DNA of 64,000 bases. It comes from Acidovorax sp. 210-6. GTDB lineage: Bacteria; Pseudomonadota; Gammaproteobacteria; Burkholderiales; Burkholderiaceae_C. The DNA lies in contig NZ_JAACJE010000001.1 of assembly GCF_010020825.1 (NCBI RefSeq), positions 1,798,001 through 1,862,000 on the forward strand, read 5' to 3'. Position 1 is the first letter of the stretch, and every line of letters begins with the position of its first letter. The notes below the pieces were generated by a model. The model saw nothing but the letters and a program-made list of their open reading frames with translations. It had not been told where the DNA came from and did no database searches. The position numbers were made by a program, and so were the translations under genes. Below are positions 9,763-19,358 of this stretch, piece by piece.

Positions 9763-10677
9763 TCAGGAGGGTTTCTGTGTCTGCACCATCTTCATCGCCG
9801 ACCCGATCAGCGCAGACACCTCGGTCATATTGCTCGGCACGATGAGGGTGGTGGTGGCGTCTGCGGCCACTTTGCCGTAGGCATCCACGGCCTTTTCGGC
9901 GACCTTGAGCTGCACGGCTTGTTCGCCACCGGGTTGGCGGATGGCTGCGGCCACGCGTTCGATGGCCTGGGCGGTGGCCTCGGCCACGGCCTTGATGGAC
10001 TCGGCCTCGCCTTGGGCGTTGTTGATGACAGCCTGCTTTTCCCCTTCCGAGCGGGCGATGAAGGCCTCACGCTCACCGGTGGCGATGTTGATCTGTTCTT
10101 GTCGGCGGCCTTCCGAGGCTGCAATCAGTGCGCGCTTTTCGCGCTCGGCCGTGATCTGGGCCTGCATGGAACGCAGGATTTCGGCGGGTGGCGTCAGGTC
10201 CTTGATCTCGTAGCGCAGCACCTTGACGCCCCAGTTGAGCGCGGCTTCGTCGATGGCCGACACCACCTGGGCGTTGATCATGTCGCGCTCCTCGAAGGTC
10301 TTGTCGAGCTCCAGCTTGCCGATCACACTGCGCAGCGAGGTTTGCGCCAGTTGCGTGACGGCCATGATGTAGTTGCTGGAGCCGTAGCTGGCGCGCATGG
10401 GGTCGGTCACCTGGAAGTACAGGATGCCGTCCACCTGCAATTGCGTGTTGTCGCGCGTGATGCAGACCTGGCTGGGAACGTCCAGTGGAATTTCCTTGAG
10501 GCTGTGTTTGTAGGCCACGCGCTCGATGAAGGGAATCAGAAAGTTCAGCCCGGGCGTGAGCGTGCCCGCGTACTTGCCCAGGCGCTCCTTGACCCAGGCG
10601 TTCTGCTGGGGCACGACCTTGACGGACTGGATGATGAAGATGACGACAATCACGAAAAAGACGGCAGCGACTTCCAT
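9763..10677 (-). CDS. SPFH/band-7 membrane protein (QmcA/stomatin-like)
   Basis: 304 residues. A single N-terminal membrane anchor (VAAVFFVIVVIFIIQSV) is followed by the SPFH domain (VKVVPQQNAWVKERLGKY to about residue 200), then a long Ala/Glu-rich coiled coil (AEREKRALIAASEGRRQEQ). Members form membrane-microdomain scaffolds and often pair with NfeD proteins and proteases. Here an NfeD-type gene lies just upstream on the same strand (about 43 bases), so the two are probably an operon. E. coli QmcA is the closest family that I recognise. Confidence 0.9.
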   Translation of the reverse strand: MEVAAVFFVIVVIFIIQSVKVVPQQNAWVKERLGKYAGTLTPGLNFLIPFIERVAYKHSLKEIPLDVPSQVCITRDNTQLQVDGILYFQVTDPMRASYGSSNYIMAVTQLAQTSLRSVIGKLELDKTFEERDMINAQVVSAIDEAALNWGVKVLRYEIKDLTPPAEILRSMQAQITAEREKRALIAASEGRRQEQINIATGEREAFIARSEGEKQAVINNAQGEAESIKAVAEATAQAIERVAAAIRQPGGEQAVQLKVAEKAVDAYGKVAADATTTLIVPSNMTEVSALIGSAMKMVQTQKPS

Positions 10678-10720
10678 GGGGAGGGCCTTTCGTTGGTGCG
10701 GTAGCTGAAGAAGAGAAAAC

Positions 10721-11146
10721 TCAATCCGGGTCCACCAGCAGGCGGTTGCCCACCAGTTCGGCCACGCGGTGCTTGCCGGTACTGGGGGTCACGCCAGGGC
10801 GGTGGATGGCAGTCCAGGTGGTGCCGCGGTACTTGACGGTGGCAGTGCCATCGCTGTTCCACTGGTCGATGACGATGGTTTCACCCACGTCCAGGTTCAC
10901 GCTGCGCTCTGCGCGGGCCGACGGGTCGCCGGGGCGGCGCTTCTTGGCATGGTTCCAGGCCACGACGGCACCTCCGCCGACCAAGGCCGCGCAGACCAGT
11001 TGCACGGCCACACCAGCGCCCAAATGGGCCGCCACGGCCCCGGCGGCCATTCCCAGGGCCAGCAGCAGCAGATAGAAGGTGCCAGTCACCAGTTCCACCG
11101 CCACGGCCACACCGGCCAGTACCCACCAGAGAGTGGATTCCTCCAT
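10721..11146 (-). CDS. NfeD-like membrane protein
   Basis: 141 residues from the ATG at 11146, which has an AGGAG site; a longer upstream frame lacks support. Two or three N-terminal membrane helices (WWVLAGVAVAVELVTGTFYLLL; GVAVQLVCAALVGGGAVVAW) are followed by a C-terminal OB-fold (VGETIVIDQWNSDGTATVKYR). NfeD proteins partner SPFH proteins, which fits the adjacent downstream gene. Confidence 0.88.
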   Translation of the reverse strand: MEESTLWWVLAGVAVAVELVTGTFYLLLLALGMAAGAVAAHLGAGVAVQLVCAALVGGGAVVAWNHAKKRRPGDPSARAERSVNLDVGETIVIDQWNSDGTATVKYRGTTWTAIHRPGVTPSTGKHRVAELVGNRLLVDPD

Positions 11147-11288
11147 GACGCGCTCCTCAGCATGATTTGTTTGTAGTGCGCCACATTCTGGGACAAAAAA
11201 ATGGCGATTCAAAGGCGCGACAGGCTTATTCCTTACACTTCGCGCCTGTTTTTCTTTTTTGGCCGGGCAGATTGCACGGAGGCTGCGC

Positions 11289-13658
11289 ATGAAGTTTCGT
11301 TTTCCCATCATCATCATCGACGAGGATTACCGTTCCGAGAACACTTCGGGGCTGGGCATCCGTGCGCTGGCGCAGGCCATCGAGGCCGAGGGTTTTGAAG
11401 TGCTCGGGGTCACCAGCTACGGCGACCTGAGCCAGTTTGCACAGCAACAAAGCCGCGCCAGCGCGTTCATCCTGTCGATCGACGACGAGGAGTTCTCCCT
11501 GGGTCCGGATCTCGACCCCGCCGTGCTGAGCCTGCGCACCTTCATCCAGGAAGTGCGCCGCAAGAATGCCGACGTGCCCATCTACGTGCATGGCGAAACG
11601 AAAACCAGCCGCCACCTGCCCAACGACATCCTGCGTGAGCTGCATGGCTTCATCCACATGTTCGAGGACACCCCCGAATTCGTGGCGCGCCACATCATCC
11701 GCGAGGCCAAGAGCTACCTCGAAGGCGTGCAGCCGCCGTTCTTCAAGGCATTGCTCGACTATGCGGAAGACGGTTCGTACTCCTGGCACTGCCCCGGCCA
11801 TTCCGGCGGCGTGGCCTTCCTGAAAAGCCCCGTGGGCCAGATGTACCACCAGTTCTACGGCGAGAACATGCTGCGTGCCGACGTCTGCAACGCCGTGGAG
11901 GAACTGGGCCAGCTGCTCGACCACAACGGCGCCATCGGCGAGAGCGAGCGCAACGCGGCGCGCATCTTCAATGCCGACCATTGCTTCTTCGTGACCAACG
12001 GCACATCCACCAGCAACAAGATGGTGTGGCACCACACCGTGGCCCCCGGCGACGTGGTGGTGGTGGACCGCAACTGCCACAAGTCCATCCTGCACAGCAT
12101 CATCATGACCGGGGCCATCCCCGTGTTCATGAAGCCCACGCGCAACCACTTCGGCATCATCGGCCCGATTCCGCAGAGCGAATTCGAGCCCGCCACCATC
12201 CAGGCCAAGATCAAGGCCAACCCGCTGCTCAAGGGCGTGGACGCCAAGAAGGTCAAGCCGCGCGTGCTCACGCTCACCCAGTCCACCTACGACGGCGTGC
12301 TCTACAACACCGAGACCATCAAGGGCATGCTCGACGGCTACGTGGACAACCTGCATTTCGACGAGGCCTGGCTGCCGCACGCAGCCTTCCACCCGTTCTA
12401 CGGCACCTACCATGCCATGGGCAAGAAGCGCACGCGCCCGAAGTATTCGGTGACGTACGCCACGCAGTCCATCCACAAGCTGCTGGCGGGCATCAGCCAA
12501 GCCAGCCATGTGCTGGTGCAGGACTCGCAGACCACCAAGCTGGACCACCACCTCTTCAACGAGGCGTACCTGATGCACACCAGCACCAGCCCGCAGTACA
12601 GCATCATCGCCAGCTGCGACGTGGCGGCCGCCATGATGGAGCCGCCCGGCGGCACCGCGCTGGTGGAGGAGAGTCTGCTCGAAGCCCTGGACTTCCGTCG
12701 CGCCATGCGCCAGGTGGAGGAGGACTTTGGCAAGAACGACTGGTGGTTCAAGGTCTGGGGCCCCGAAAAGCTGGCCGACGAAGGCGTGGGCCGGGCCGAG
12801 GACTGGATCATCCGCAGCGACGGCAAGGGCCGCAAGAACGGCAGCAAGTGGCACGGCTTCGGCCAGTTGGCCGATGGCTTCAACATGCTGGACCCGATCA
12901 AGTCCACCATCGTCACGCCGGGCCTGAACCTCGACGGCAAGTTCGACAAGACCGGCATTCCGGCGTCCATCGTCACCAAGTACCTCGCCGAGCATGGCGT
13001 GGTGGTGGAGAAGACGGGCCTCTACAGCTTCTTCATCATGTTCACCATCGGCATCACCAAGGGCCGCTGGAACACGCTGCTGACGGCGCTGCAGCAGTTC
13101 AAGGACGACTACGAGAAGAACCAGCCCATGTGGCGCATCCTTCCCGAGTTCTGCCAGCAGCACAAGCGCTACGAGCGCATGGGCCTGCGCGACCTGTGCC
13201 AGCATGTGCACGAGATGTACGCCAAATACGACATCGCCCGCCTGACGACCGAGATGTACCTCTCGGACCTCACGCCCGCCATGAAGCCGTCGGACGCCTA
13301 CGCGCACATCGCGCACCGCCAGACCGAGCGCGTGGAGATCGACCACCTCGAAGGCCGCATCACCGTGGGTCTGGTCACGCCGTACCCGCCCGGCATTCCG
13401 CTCTTGATTCCCGGCGAAGTGTTCAACAAGAAGATCGTGGACTACCTCAAGTTCGCGCGCGAGTTCGCCAAGCTGTGCCCTGGCTTCGAGACCGACATCC
13501 ACGGTCTGGTCGAGGTGGAAGACGAGAACGGCCAGGTGCGCTACTACGCGGACTGCGTGGCCGAAGGCAAGTCCACCCGCAAGAACCCCAAGCCGCTGAC
13601 CACGGCGGAGAACATGGTCCAGGTGGGTGACGACGGGCCCTACGGGCGCAACGTCTGA
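11289..13658 (+). CDS. Orn/Lys/Arg decarboxylase (AdiA-type fold)
   Basis: Large PLP-dependent basic amino acid decarboxylase, 789 residues from the ATG at 11289 (GGAGG six bases upstream). It has an N-terminal wing domain (about 1-130), the PLP core (WHCPGHSGG; FFVTNGTSTSNKMV; HFDEAWLPHAAFHPFY) with the Schiff-base lysine in TQSIHKLLAG, and a C-terminal domain ending PGFETDIHG. LDPIK, TPG and GIPASIV segments read most like E. coli AdiA (arginine decarboxylase), but lysine or ornithine cannot be excluded from sequence alone. It could serve acid resistance or polyamine synthesis. No antiporter is adjacent. It ends in a strong terminator. Confidence 0.9.
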   Translation: MKFRFPIIIIDEDYRSENTSGLGIRALAQAIEAEGFEVLGVTSYGDLSQFAQQQSRASAFILSIDDEEFSLGPDLDPAVLSLRTFIQEVRRKNADVPIYVHGETKTSRHLPNDILRELHGFIHMFEDTPEFVARHIIREAKSYLEGVQPPFFKALLDYAEDGSYSWHCPGHSGGVAFLKSPVGQMYHQFYGENMLRADVCNAVEELGQLLDHNGAIGESERNAARIFNADHCFFVTNGTSTSNKMVWHHTVAPGDVVVVDRNCHKSILHSIIMTGAIPVFMKPTRNHFGIIGPIPQSEFEPATIQAKIKANPLLKGVDAKKVKPRVLTLTQSTYDGVLYNTETIKGMLDGYVDNLHFDEAWLPHAAFHPFYGTYHAMGKKRTRPKYSVTYATQSIHKLLAGISQASHVLVQDSQTTKLDHHLFNEAYLMHTSTSPQYSIIASCDVAAAMMEPPGGTALVEESLLEALDFRRAMRQVEEDFGKNDWWFKVWGPEKLADEGVGRAEDWIIRSDGKGRKNGSKWHGFGQLADGFNMLDPIKSTIVTPGLNLDGKFDKTGIPASIVTKYLAEHGVVVEKTGLYSFFIMFTIGITKGRWNTLLTALQQFKDDYEKNQPMWRILPEFCQQHKRYERMGLRDLCQHVHEMYAKYDIARLTTEMYLSDLTPAMKPSDAYAHIAHRQTERVEIDHLEGRITVGLVTPYPPGIPLLIPGEVFNKKIVDYLKFAREFAKLCPGFETDIHGLVEVEDENGQVRYYADCVAEGKSTRKNPKPLTTAENMVQVGDDGPYGRNV

Positions 13659-13682
13659 CGCACGCGGCGGGCTTTCGCGCTG

Positions 13683-13717
13683 AGGCAGGCATTCCGGCGG
13701 GATGCCTGCCTTTTTTT
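13683..13717 (+). terminator. Terminator of the decarboxylase gene
   Basis: Stem GGCAGGCATTCC / GGGATGCCTGCC (one G-T wobble) with a 3-base loop, followed by seven T residues. Confidence 0.88.
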
Positions 13718-13746
13718 ACGAAAAAATGGGCTGAAACGTCCGTCCT

Positions 13747-13780
13747 GCAAGCGCAAGCAGCTATGAAATCAGTAGCTATT
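13747..13780. repeat. Dispersed palindromic repeat 1, copy b
   Basis: Carries the core AAGCGCAAGCAGCTATGAAA and the inverted AGTAGCTATT. The stop codon of the ligase gene (complement of 13776-13778) lies inside this copy. Confidence 0.7.
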
Positions 13781-14684
13781 GGTCCAGTGGTGGCCAGTCT
13801 TCACGCACCCGCAGGTAGCTGGCGAAGCGCGGCAGCCCGCCATCGTGCGTGCCCCGGAAGCGGTAGGTGACCCAGGCGCCCACGGGCGGCGGGTGGTCGC
13901 GGTCGGCATCGCTGAAACCCGCCCCCAGCCGGAAGCGCTGGCCCGTGGGCATCTCCACCCACAGCGCGCCCATGCGGCCCGCGTGGCGGCCCTTGCCAGG
14001 CAGGTGGGCGAGCACGCGCGCCTCGGCGTCCTCGTGTTCCTTGAGCTTGAGCAGGTCGTCGCTGCGTCCCGCGCGGTAGAGCGAGGCGCCCCGGTGCAGC
14101 ATGAGCCCCTCGCCGCCTGCGCGCACGGTGCGCCGCAGCAGGGCCTGCAAGGCCGAATCCGTGGCCACGCGCCGCTGCGGCACGGCCTGCACCCAGGACT
14201 GGCCCAGGCTGGCTACCACGGCTTGCAGGGCAATCAAGCGTTCGTCGAAAGTGCCTCCGTGCGCGGGCAGGTCGAACACCATGAAGCGCATCTGCCGCCA
14301 GGCCGCGTCGTCGGGTTGCTGCTGGCGTGTGGTGGACTGGGCCTGCGCAAAACGCCCGCGCCCGGCCCAGAGTTCGCCGTCCATCGGCGTCTCGGGCCAG
14401 CCGGCGGTGAACCAGGCCGGGGCCGCCACGGTGGCGCCGCCGCGCGTGCGCAGGGCACGGCCGTCCCAGAAGCCGCGCACGCCATCGTATTTCTCGCTCA
14501 CCCAGTAGTCCTGCAGCGGCAGGCCGGGTCGGTACACTTGCGCCAGCAGCAGTGCCGGGGCGTCCGCCGCCAGGGCGTGGCCGGGCAGGGCGGCCAGCGC
14601 CAACAGGGCCAGGCAGGCCCTGCGGTGAAGAGTGCTATTGAAAATGTAGCTAACAGCGCTTGATGGATAAGCTCTGGGAGCCAT
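13776..14684 (-). CDS. ligE: Exported ATP-dependent DNA ligase (LigE type)
   Basis: 302 residues. A signal peptide (RRACLALLALAALPGHALA) is followed by a minimal two-domain ATP-dependent ligase: motif I SEKYDGVRGFWDG with the adenylated lysine, motif III in RFMVFDLP, motif IV GGEGLMLHRG, motif V LLKLKEHEDAEA, then the OB domain (LWVEMPTGQRFRLGAGFS). No DNA-binding domains are added. Such ligases are thought to work in the periplasm, possibly on DNA taken up by the cell. Residues near 7-19 (SSAVSYIFNSTLH) are encoded by a repeat-1 copy and the stop lies in another, in inverted orientation. Confidence 0.85.
   Translation of the reverse strand: MAPRAYPSSAVSYIFNSTLHRRACLALLALAALPGHALAADAPALLLAQVYRPGLPLQDYWVSEKYDGVRGFWDGRALRTRGGATVAAPAWFTAGWPETPMDGELWAGRGRFAQAQSTTRQQQPDDAAWRQMRFMVFDLPAHGGTFDERLIALQAVVASLGQSWVQAVPQRRVATDSALQALLRRTVRAGGEGLMLHRGASLYRAGRSDDLLKLKEHEDAEARVLAHLPGKGRHAGRMGALWVEMPTGQRFRLGAGFSDADRDHPPPVGAWVTYRFRGTHDGGLPRFASYLRVREDWPPLDQ
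14631..14664. repeat. Dispersed palindromic repeat 1, copy c (5' end of ligE)
   Basis: AGTGCTATTGAAAATGTAGC followed by TAACAGCGCTTG; its orientation is opposite to copy b. It encodes part of the leader region of the ligase. Confidence 0.6.
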
Positions 14685-14704
14685 TTTTTCTAAAGTCTTG
14701 CGGG

Positions 14705-15505
14705 TCAGACCTGGTCGGCGGACAGGCCCGCCGTCTGGCTGAAGCCGCCGTCCACGTAGGTGATTTCGGCGGTGACGCCCGAGGCCAGGTCGGACAGCAG
14801 GAAGGCTGCCACGTTGCCCACATCCTCGATGGTCACGTTGCGGCGCAGGGGCGAGGCGTCGGCCACGCGCGACAGCAGCTTGCCGAAGTCCTTGATACCG
14901 CTGGCGGCCAGCGTCTTGATGGGGCCGGCGCTGATGCCGTTGGCGCGGATGGTGCGGCCGTCCGCCGTGCGGCCTACGGCCTCGGCGAGGTAGCGCACGC
15001 TGGCCTCCAGGCTGGCCTTGGCCAGGCCCATGGTGTTGTAGTTGGGGATGGAGCGCAGCGCGCCCAGGTACGACAGCGTCAGCAGCGAGGACTTGTCGTT
15101 CAGGTAGGGCAGGGCGGCCTTGGCCATGGCGGGGAAGCTGTAGGCGCTGATGTCGTGCGCGATGCGGAAGCCTTCGCGCGACAGGCCGTCGAGGAAGTTG
15201 CCGGCGATGGCCTCGCGCGGCGCGAAGCCGATGCTGTGCACGAAGCCGTCAAACGTGCCCCAGGCCTCTCCCAGACCCTTGAACATGGCCTCGATCTGCG
15301 CGTCGTCGCCCACGTCGCAGTCGAACACCAGTGTCGAGTTGAACTCGGCGGCGAACTCGGTGATGCGGTCCTTGAAGCGCTCACCGACGTAGCTGAAGGC
15401 CAGCTCGGCGCCCTGCGCGTGGCAGGCCTTGGCGATGCCGTAGGCGATGGAGCGGTTGGACAGAACGCCCGTGATGAGCAGCTTCTTGCCGGTCAGAAAA
15501 CCCAT
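14705..15505 (-). CDS. fabI: Enoyl-ACP reductase (NADH) FabI
   Basis: Last reductive step of fatty acid elongation; 266 residues from the ATG at 15505, which follows AGGAGAACAACA. Signature segments are [14 protein letters not shown] (cofactor binding), the SIGFAP segment, and the Tyr-Met-x-x-x-Lys catalytic motif within [14 protein letters not shown]. The C-terminus [11 protein letters not shown] is typical of SDR-type reductases. The frame extends upstream, but only this start matches the family N-terminus [13 protein letters not shown]. It is divergent from the yej operon. Confidence 0.96.
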   Translation of the reverse strand: MGFLTGKKLLITGVLSNRSIAYGIAKACHAQGAELAFSYVGERFKDRITEFAAEFNSTLVFDCDVGDDAQIEAMFKGLGEAWGTFDGFVHSIGFAPREAIAGNFLDGLSREGFRIAHDISAYSFPAMAKAALPYLNDKSSLLTLSYLGALRSIPNYNTMGLAKASLEASVRYLAEAVGRTADGRTIRANGISAGPIKTLAASGIKDFGKLLSRVADASPLRRNVTIEDVGNVAAFLLSDLASGVTAEITYVDGGFSQTAGLSADQV

Positions 15506-15606
15506 TGTTGTTCTCCTGGGGAATGCGGGGAAATGGCGGCGCCGTGGCGGGGGGAAATACCCGCAGCCTGCCTTGGCGCGCCGCCAGCGTAGTGCAGAAT
15601 TGTCGC

Positions 15607-17403
15607 ATGCGGTTTTGGCTGACTTTTCTGCTGATGGTGTGCGTGGCCCCGGCCTGGGCGGCCCATGCCTATGCGCTGTGGGGCGATCCTCGTTACCCGG
15701 CCGGGTTCGCGCATTTTGCGTATGTGAACCCGCAGGCGCCCAAGGGCGGCGAGTTGCGGCTGGTGAGCAATCTGCGCACCTCCACCTTCGACAAGTACAA
15801 CCCATTCACCATCAAGGGCAGCGCGCCGGCCTACCTCTCGTCGCTGATGTTCGACTCGCTGCTGGTGGGCTCGCTCGACGAGACGGCCACGGGCTACGGC
15901 CTGCTGGCCGAGGATGTGCAGGTGGCGCAGGATGGCCTCTCGGCTACCTTCCGGCTGCGGCCCGAGGCGCGCTTCCACAATGGCAAGCCGGTACTGGCCG
16001 CTGACGTGAAGCACAGCTACGACACCCTGGTGGGCCCGCACACCTCGCCCGCCTACAAGACCCTGTTGATCGACGTGGCCGGCGTGGACGTGCTGGGCGA
16101 ACGCACCGTGCGCTACCGCTTCCACAAGCCCAACCGCGAGCTGCCGCTGACCGTGGGCGGCCTGCCGGTGTTCAGCCGCGACTGGGGCGTGGAGAACGGC
16201 CAGGCCAAGCCCTTCGACCAGGTGGTGATGGACCTTCCCATCGGCAGCGGTCCTTATCGTGTAGGCCCGGTGCGCTTCGGCAAGGACATCACTTACGTGC
16301 GCGACCCGGACTACTGGGCCAGGGATCTGAACGTGCGCAAGGGCACGGCCAACTTTGACCGCATCACCGTCAAGATCTACAAGGACGCCACGGCGCGGCT
16401 CGAAGCGCTCAAGGCGGGCGAGTTCGACCTCATGCGATTTTTCAGCGCGGGCGACTGGGCGCGCCGCGTCAACGGTCGCAAGTTCGACACGGGCGAGCTG
16501 GTCAAGGGCGAGTTCGCGCACAAGCTGCCCTCGGGCTACCAGAGCTACGTGCTCAACACGCGCCGCCCCTTCTTGCAGGACGTGCGCGTGCGCGAGGCCC
16601 TGGGCCTGGCGCTGGACTACGAGTGGATGAACCGGCAGATGTTCTACGGCGCCTACCAGCGCGTCAACGGCCTGTTTGGCAACACCGCGTGCGAGACGCG
16701 CGGCACGCCATCCCCCGAGGAGCTGGCGCTGATGGAGCCGCTTCGCCAACACATCCCGGCGGCGGCTTTCGGCCCCATGACGGTGCCGCCGCGCACCGAT
16801 GGCGATTCCTCCCTGCGCGCCAACCTGCGCCGCGCGCAGCAGCTGTTGAAAGAGGCGGGCTGGGAAGTGCGTGATGGCGCCTTGCGCAACGCCCAGGGCC
16901 AGGCCATGGTGCTCGAATACATGGACAGCAACGAGGGCGGCGTGCGCGTGGTCACGCCGTGGATGCGCAGCCTGGAAAAGCTGGGCATCACCTTGCGCTT
17001 CCGCGCGGTGGACTTCGCCCTGTACCAGCAGCGCCTGCAGAAGTTCGACTTCGACATCACCTCCATGGCCTTCCAGGGCACGCACAACCCGGGCCAGGAA
17101 TATGCCGACCTGTTCGGCAGCCAGGCCGCCGACACCGAAGATTCGGGCAACTTCGCCGGCGTGAAGAACCCCGCCGTGGACGCGCTGATCGCGGCCATGA
17201 CTGCGGCCAAGACCGAGGCGCAACTGCTGCCCGCCTGCCACGCGCTGGAGCGCGTCATCGCCCACAGCCACTACCTGATTCCGCAATGGACTGCCGGCAC
17301 CCACCGCATGGCTTACAACGCCTGGCGCCTGGCACGGCCCGAGGCGCTGCCGCCGTATTCCAATGGCGAGGGCTGGGCGATTGATACGTGGTGGGCAAAA
17401 TAA
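15607..17403 (+). CDS. yejA: Peptide/microcin C ABC transporter, substrate-binding protein
   Basis: 598 residues. A Sec signal peptide ([17 protein letters not shown]) precedes a solute-binding protein of the SBP_bac_5 type, with YejA-like sequence ([45 protein letters not shown]). The start is the ATG at 15607, directly before the signal peptide; an upstream in-frame stretch is not exported-protein-like. It should act in the periplasm, passing oligopeptides to YejB/E/F. A GIY-YIG gene separates it from the permease genes. Confidence 0.9.
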   Translation: MRFWLTFLLMVCVAPAWAAHAYALWGDPRYPAGFAHFAYVNPQAPKGGELRLVSNLRTSTFDKYNPFTIKGSAPAYLSSLMFDSLLVGSLDETATGYGLLAEDVQVAQDGLSATFRLRPEARFHNGKPVLAADVKHSYDTLVGPHTSPAYKTLLIDVAGVDVLGERTVRYRFHKPNRELPLTVGGLPVFSRDWGVENGQAKPFDQVVMDLPIGSGPYRVGPVRFGKDITYVRDPDYWARDLNVRKGTANFDRITVKIYKDATARLEALKAGEFDLMRFFSAGDWARRVNGRKFDTGELVKGEFAHKLPSGYQSYVLNTRRPFLQDVRVREALGLALDYEWMNRQMFYGAYQRVNGLFGNTACETRGTPSPEELALMEPLRQHIPAAAFGPMTVPPRTDGDSSLRANLRRAQQLLKEAGWEVRDGALRNAQGQAMVLEYMDSNEGGVRVVTPWMRSLEKLGITLRFRAVDFALYQQRLQKFDFDITSMAFQGTHNPGQEYADLFGSQAADTEDSGNFAGVKNPAVDALIAAMTAAKTEAQLLPACHALERVIAHSHYLIPQWTAGTHRMAYNAWRLARPEALPPYSNGEGWAIDTWWAK

Positions 17404-17460
17404 AAGCAGCCTTATCCGCCCATGAACTTCGTACGATTGAACTCAATTTGAGCGCCCTTT

Positions 17461-18306
17461 ATGCCTAGTGCGACGATCAAGATCTTCCTTCCCCATGGCG
17501 ATCCCAAACGACTCAGAACAGCTGAGATTTCCAATTGGTCGGGCAAGGCTGTGGCGGGTCCACGGACTGAGCTTGATCAGCTGGTCGTGCGCGAGGAAGC
17601 AGACAACGTAGGCATATATTTTCTAACTGGACTTGACCCGATGTCCGGTGTGCCAGCCGTCTATATCGGTGAAGCGGAGTCCGTCAAAGAGCGACTGAAG
17701 CAACATTTGGACAAAGACTTTTGGAATCAAGTCGTGTTCTTTACGAGCAAGGACGAGAACCTCACCAAGGCGCACATTCGGTTTCTGGAAGGCAGGGTGA
17801 TCGAACTTGCCAGGAAAGCTGGCCGAGCGAATCTCACGAATTCGCAGTCCACCAACTCACGGTTGCCAGAATCAGATCGTGCAGATATGGAGATCTTTCT
17901 TCAGAAAATCGAGCAGTTGTTGCCAGCACTCGGTGTGGAGGTATTGGTGCCTATCGCGGCTAAGCCTGAGTCGGCTGATGAGTCGCGTTTGCTTTACTGC
18001 GAGATCGTTGGCTTACGTGCGACAGGTCATTTGACACCTAACGGGATCGTCGTCCTCAAGGGGTCTCAAGCGGTGTTGAATCTGCGGCCATCTGCCGAGA
18101 GTTACCCTTGGGTTGTGAATGCGCGGGAGCAGTTAAGGCTGAACGGAGTGCTGAGCGAGGCGGAGGACCATTTGGTGTTCACCGCTGATCATGAGTTTTC
18201 CAGCCCTAGCGCGGCGGCAGCTGTTGTTCATGGTGGTACCGCCAACGGCAGGACAGCTTGGAAGGATGCTCAGGGTCGAACGCTGAAAGAACTGGAAGCG
18301 AGCTAG
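17461..18306 (+). CDS. GIY-YIG nuclease-domain protein with C-terminal DUF4357-like region
   Basis: 281 residues. A GIY-YIG-type core lies at about 50-90 (GIYFLTGLDP, then VYIGEAESVKERLKQH with the conserved Tyr, Gly and Arg) and continues to about 130 (FLEGRVIELARK). The C-terminus GTANGRTAWKDAQGRTLKEL resembles DUF4357. The role is unknown; nuclease activity is a family inference. It sits between yejA and yejB, ends 4 bases before yejB, and is visibly less G+C-rich than its neighbours, with codon use to match. It looks like a gene captured by the transporter operon. Confidence 0.85.
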   Translation: MPSATIKIFLPHGDPKRLRTAEISNWSGKAVAGPRTELDQLVVREEADNVGIYFLTGLDPMSGVPAVYIGEAESVKERLKQHLDKDFWNQVVFFTSKDENLTKAHIRFLEGRVIELARKAGRANLTNSQSTNSRLPESDRADMEIFLQKIEQLLPALGVEVLVPIAAKPESADESRLLYCEIVGLRATGHLTPNGIVVLKGSQAVLNLRPSAESYPWVVNAREQLRLNGVLSEAEDHLVFTADHEFSSPSAAAAVVHGGTANGRTAWKDAQGRTLKELEAS

Positions 18307-18310
18307 TCAC

Positions 18311-19345
18311 ATGTTCGCCTACATCCTCAAGCGCATCCTGCTTATGCTGCCCACCCTGCTGGGCGTGCTGCTGCTGACCTTCGTGGTGATTCAGTTCGTG
18401 CCGGGCGGCCCGGTGGAGCAGTACATGGCCGAGGCCAAGGCCGGCGCGGGCGTGGGCGGCGGTGCCGAAGGCGGGGGCCTGAGCTATCGGGGCGCGCAGG
18501 GCGTGGACCCCAAGCGCCTGGAGCAGATCAAGGCGCTCTACGGCTTCGACAAGCCCGCGCACGAGCGCTTCCTGCAGATGCTGGGCCAGTTCGCGCGCTT
18601 CGACCTGGGCAAGAGCTTCTTCCAGAACAAGGACGTATGGCAGCTCGTGGTGGAGAAACTCCCCGTCTCCATCAGCCTGGGGCTGTGGACCTTCTTCATC
18701 AGCTACCTCGTGGCCGTGCCCTTGGGCGTGGCCAAGGCGGTGCGCGCGGGCTCGCGCTTCGACCTGGTGACCACGCTGCTCATCCTGGTGGGCTATGCCA
18801 TTCCGGGCTTTGTGCTCGGCGTGGCTCTGCTGGTCATCTTTGGCGGGCAACTGCAGTGGTTCCCGCTGCGCGGGTTGACGTCCTCCAACTGGGAGGAGCT
18901 GTCCTGGGGCGCGCGCATCGTGGACTACCTGTGGCACATCACCCTGCCCATCACGGCCATGGTGCTCGGCAGCTTTGCCGTCACGGCCATGCTGACCAAG
19001 AACGCCTTTTTGGAGGAGATCCGCAAGCAGTACGTGCTGACGGCGCGCGCCAAGGGCCTCTCGGAGCGCCAGGTGCTCTGGAAGCATGTGTTCCGTAATG
19101 CACTCATTCCCATCATCACCGGCTTTCCGGCCGCCTTCATCGGTGCGTTCTTCGCAGGCTCGCTGCTCATCGAAACACTGTTCTCGCTCGACGGCCTGGG
19201 CCTGCTGAGCTATGAGAGCGTGATCCGGCGCGACTACCCCGTGGTGCTGGGCACGCTCTACCTGTTCACGCTGATCGGGCTGGTGACCAAGCTGATCTCC
19301 GACCTGTGCTACGTGTGGGTGGACCCGCGCGTGAAGTTTGATTGA
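18311..19345 (+). CDS. yejB: Peptide/microcin C ABC transporter permease YejB
   Basis: Inner-membrane permease, 344 residues. It starts MFAYILKRILLMLPTLLGVLLLTF and has about six helices. The EAA-type cytoplasmic loop (TARAKGLSERQVLWKHVFRNALIPI) contacts the ATPase. The insert between the first helix and the rest (GGPVEQYMAEAKAG onward) is typical of YejB. Its last bases overlap the region in which yejE begins. Confidence 0.93.
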   Translation: MFAYILKRILLMLPTLLGVLLLTFVVIQFVPGGPVEQYMAEAKAGAGVGGGAEGGGLSYRGAQGVDPKRLEQIKALYGFDKPAHERFLQMLGQFARFDLGKSFFQNKDVWQLVVEKLPVSISLGLWTFFISYLVAVPLGVAKAVRAGSRFDLVTTLLILVGYAIPGFVLGVALLVIFGGQLQWFPLRGLTSSNWEELSWGARIVDYLWHITLPITAMVLGSFAVTAMLTKNAFLEEIRKQYVLTARAKGLSERQVLWKHVFRNALIPIITGFPAAFIGAFFAGSLLIETLFSLDGLGLLSYESVIRRDYPVVLGTLYLFTLIGLVTKLISDLCYVWVDPRVKFD

Positions 19346-19358
19346 GTCATTCCACGGC

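Noticed and set aside
11226-13502. 758-residue minus-strand frame opposite the decarboxylase
   Set aside because: Low-complexity Val/His/Ala/Gly-rich shadow; the plus-strand gene has all family motifs.
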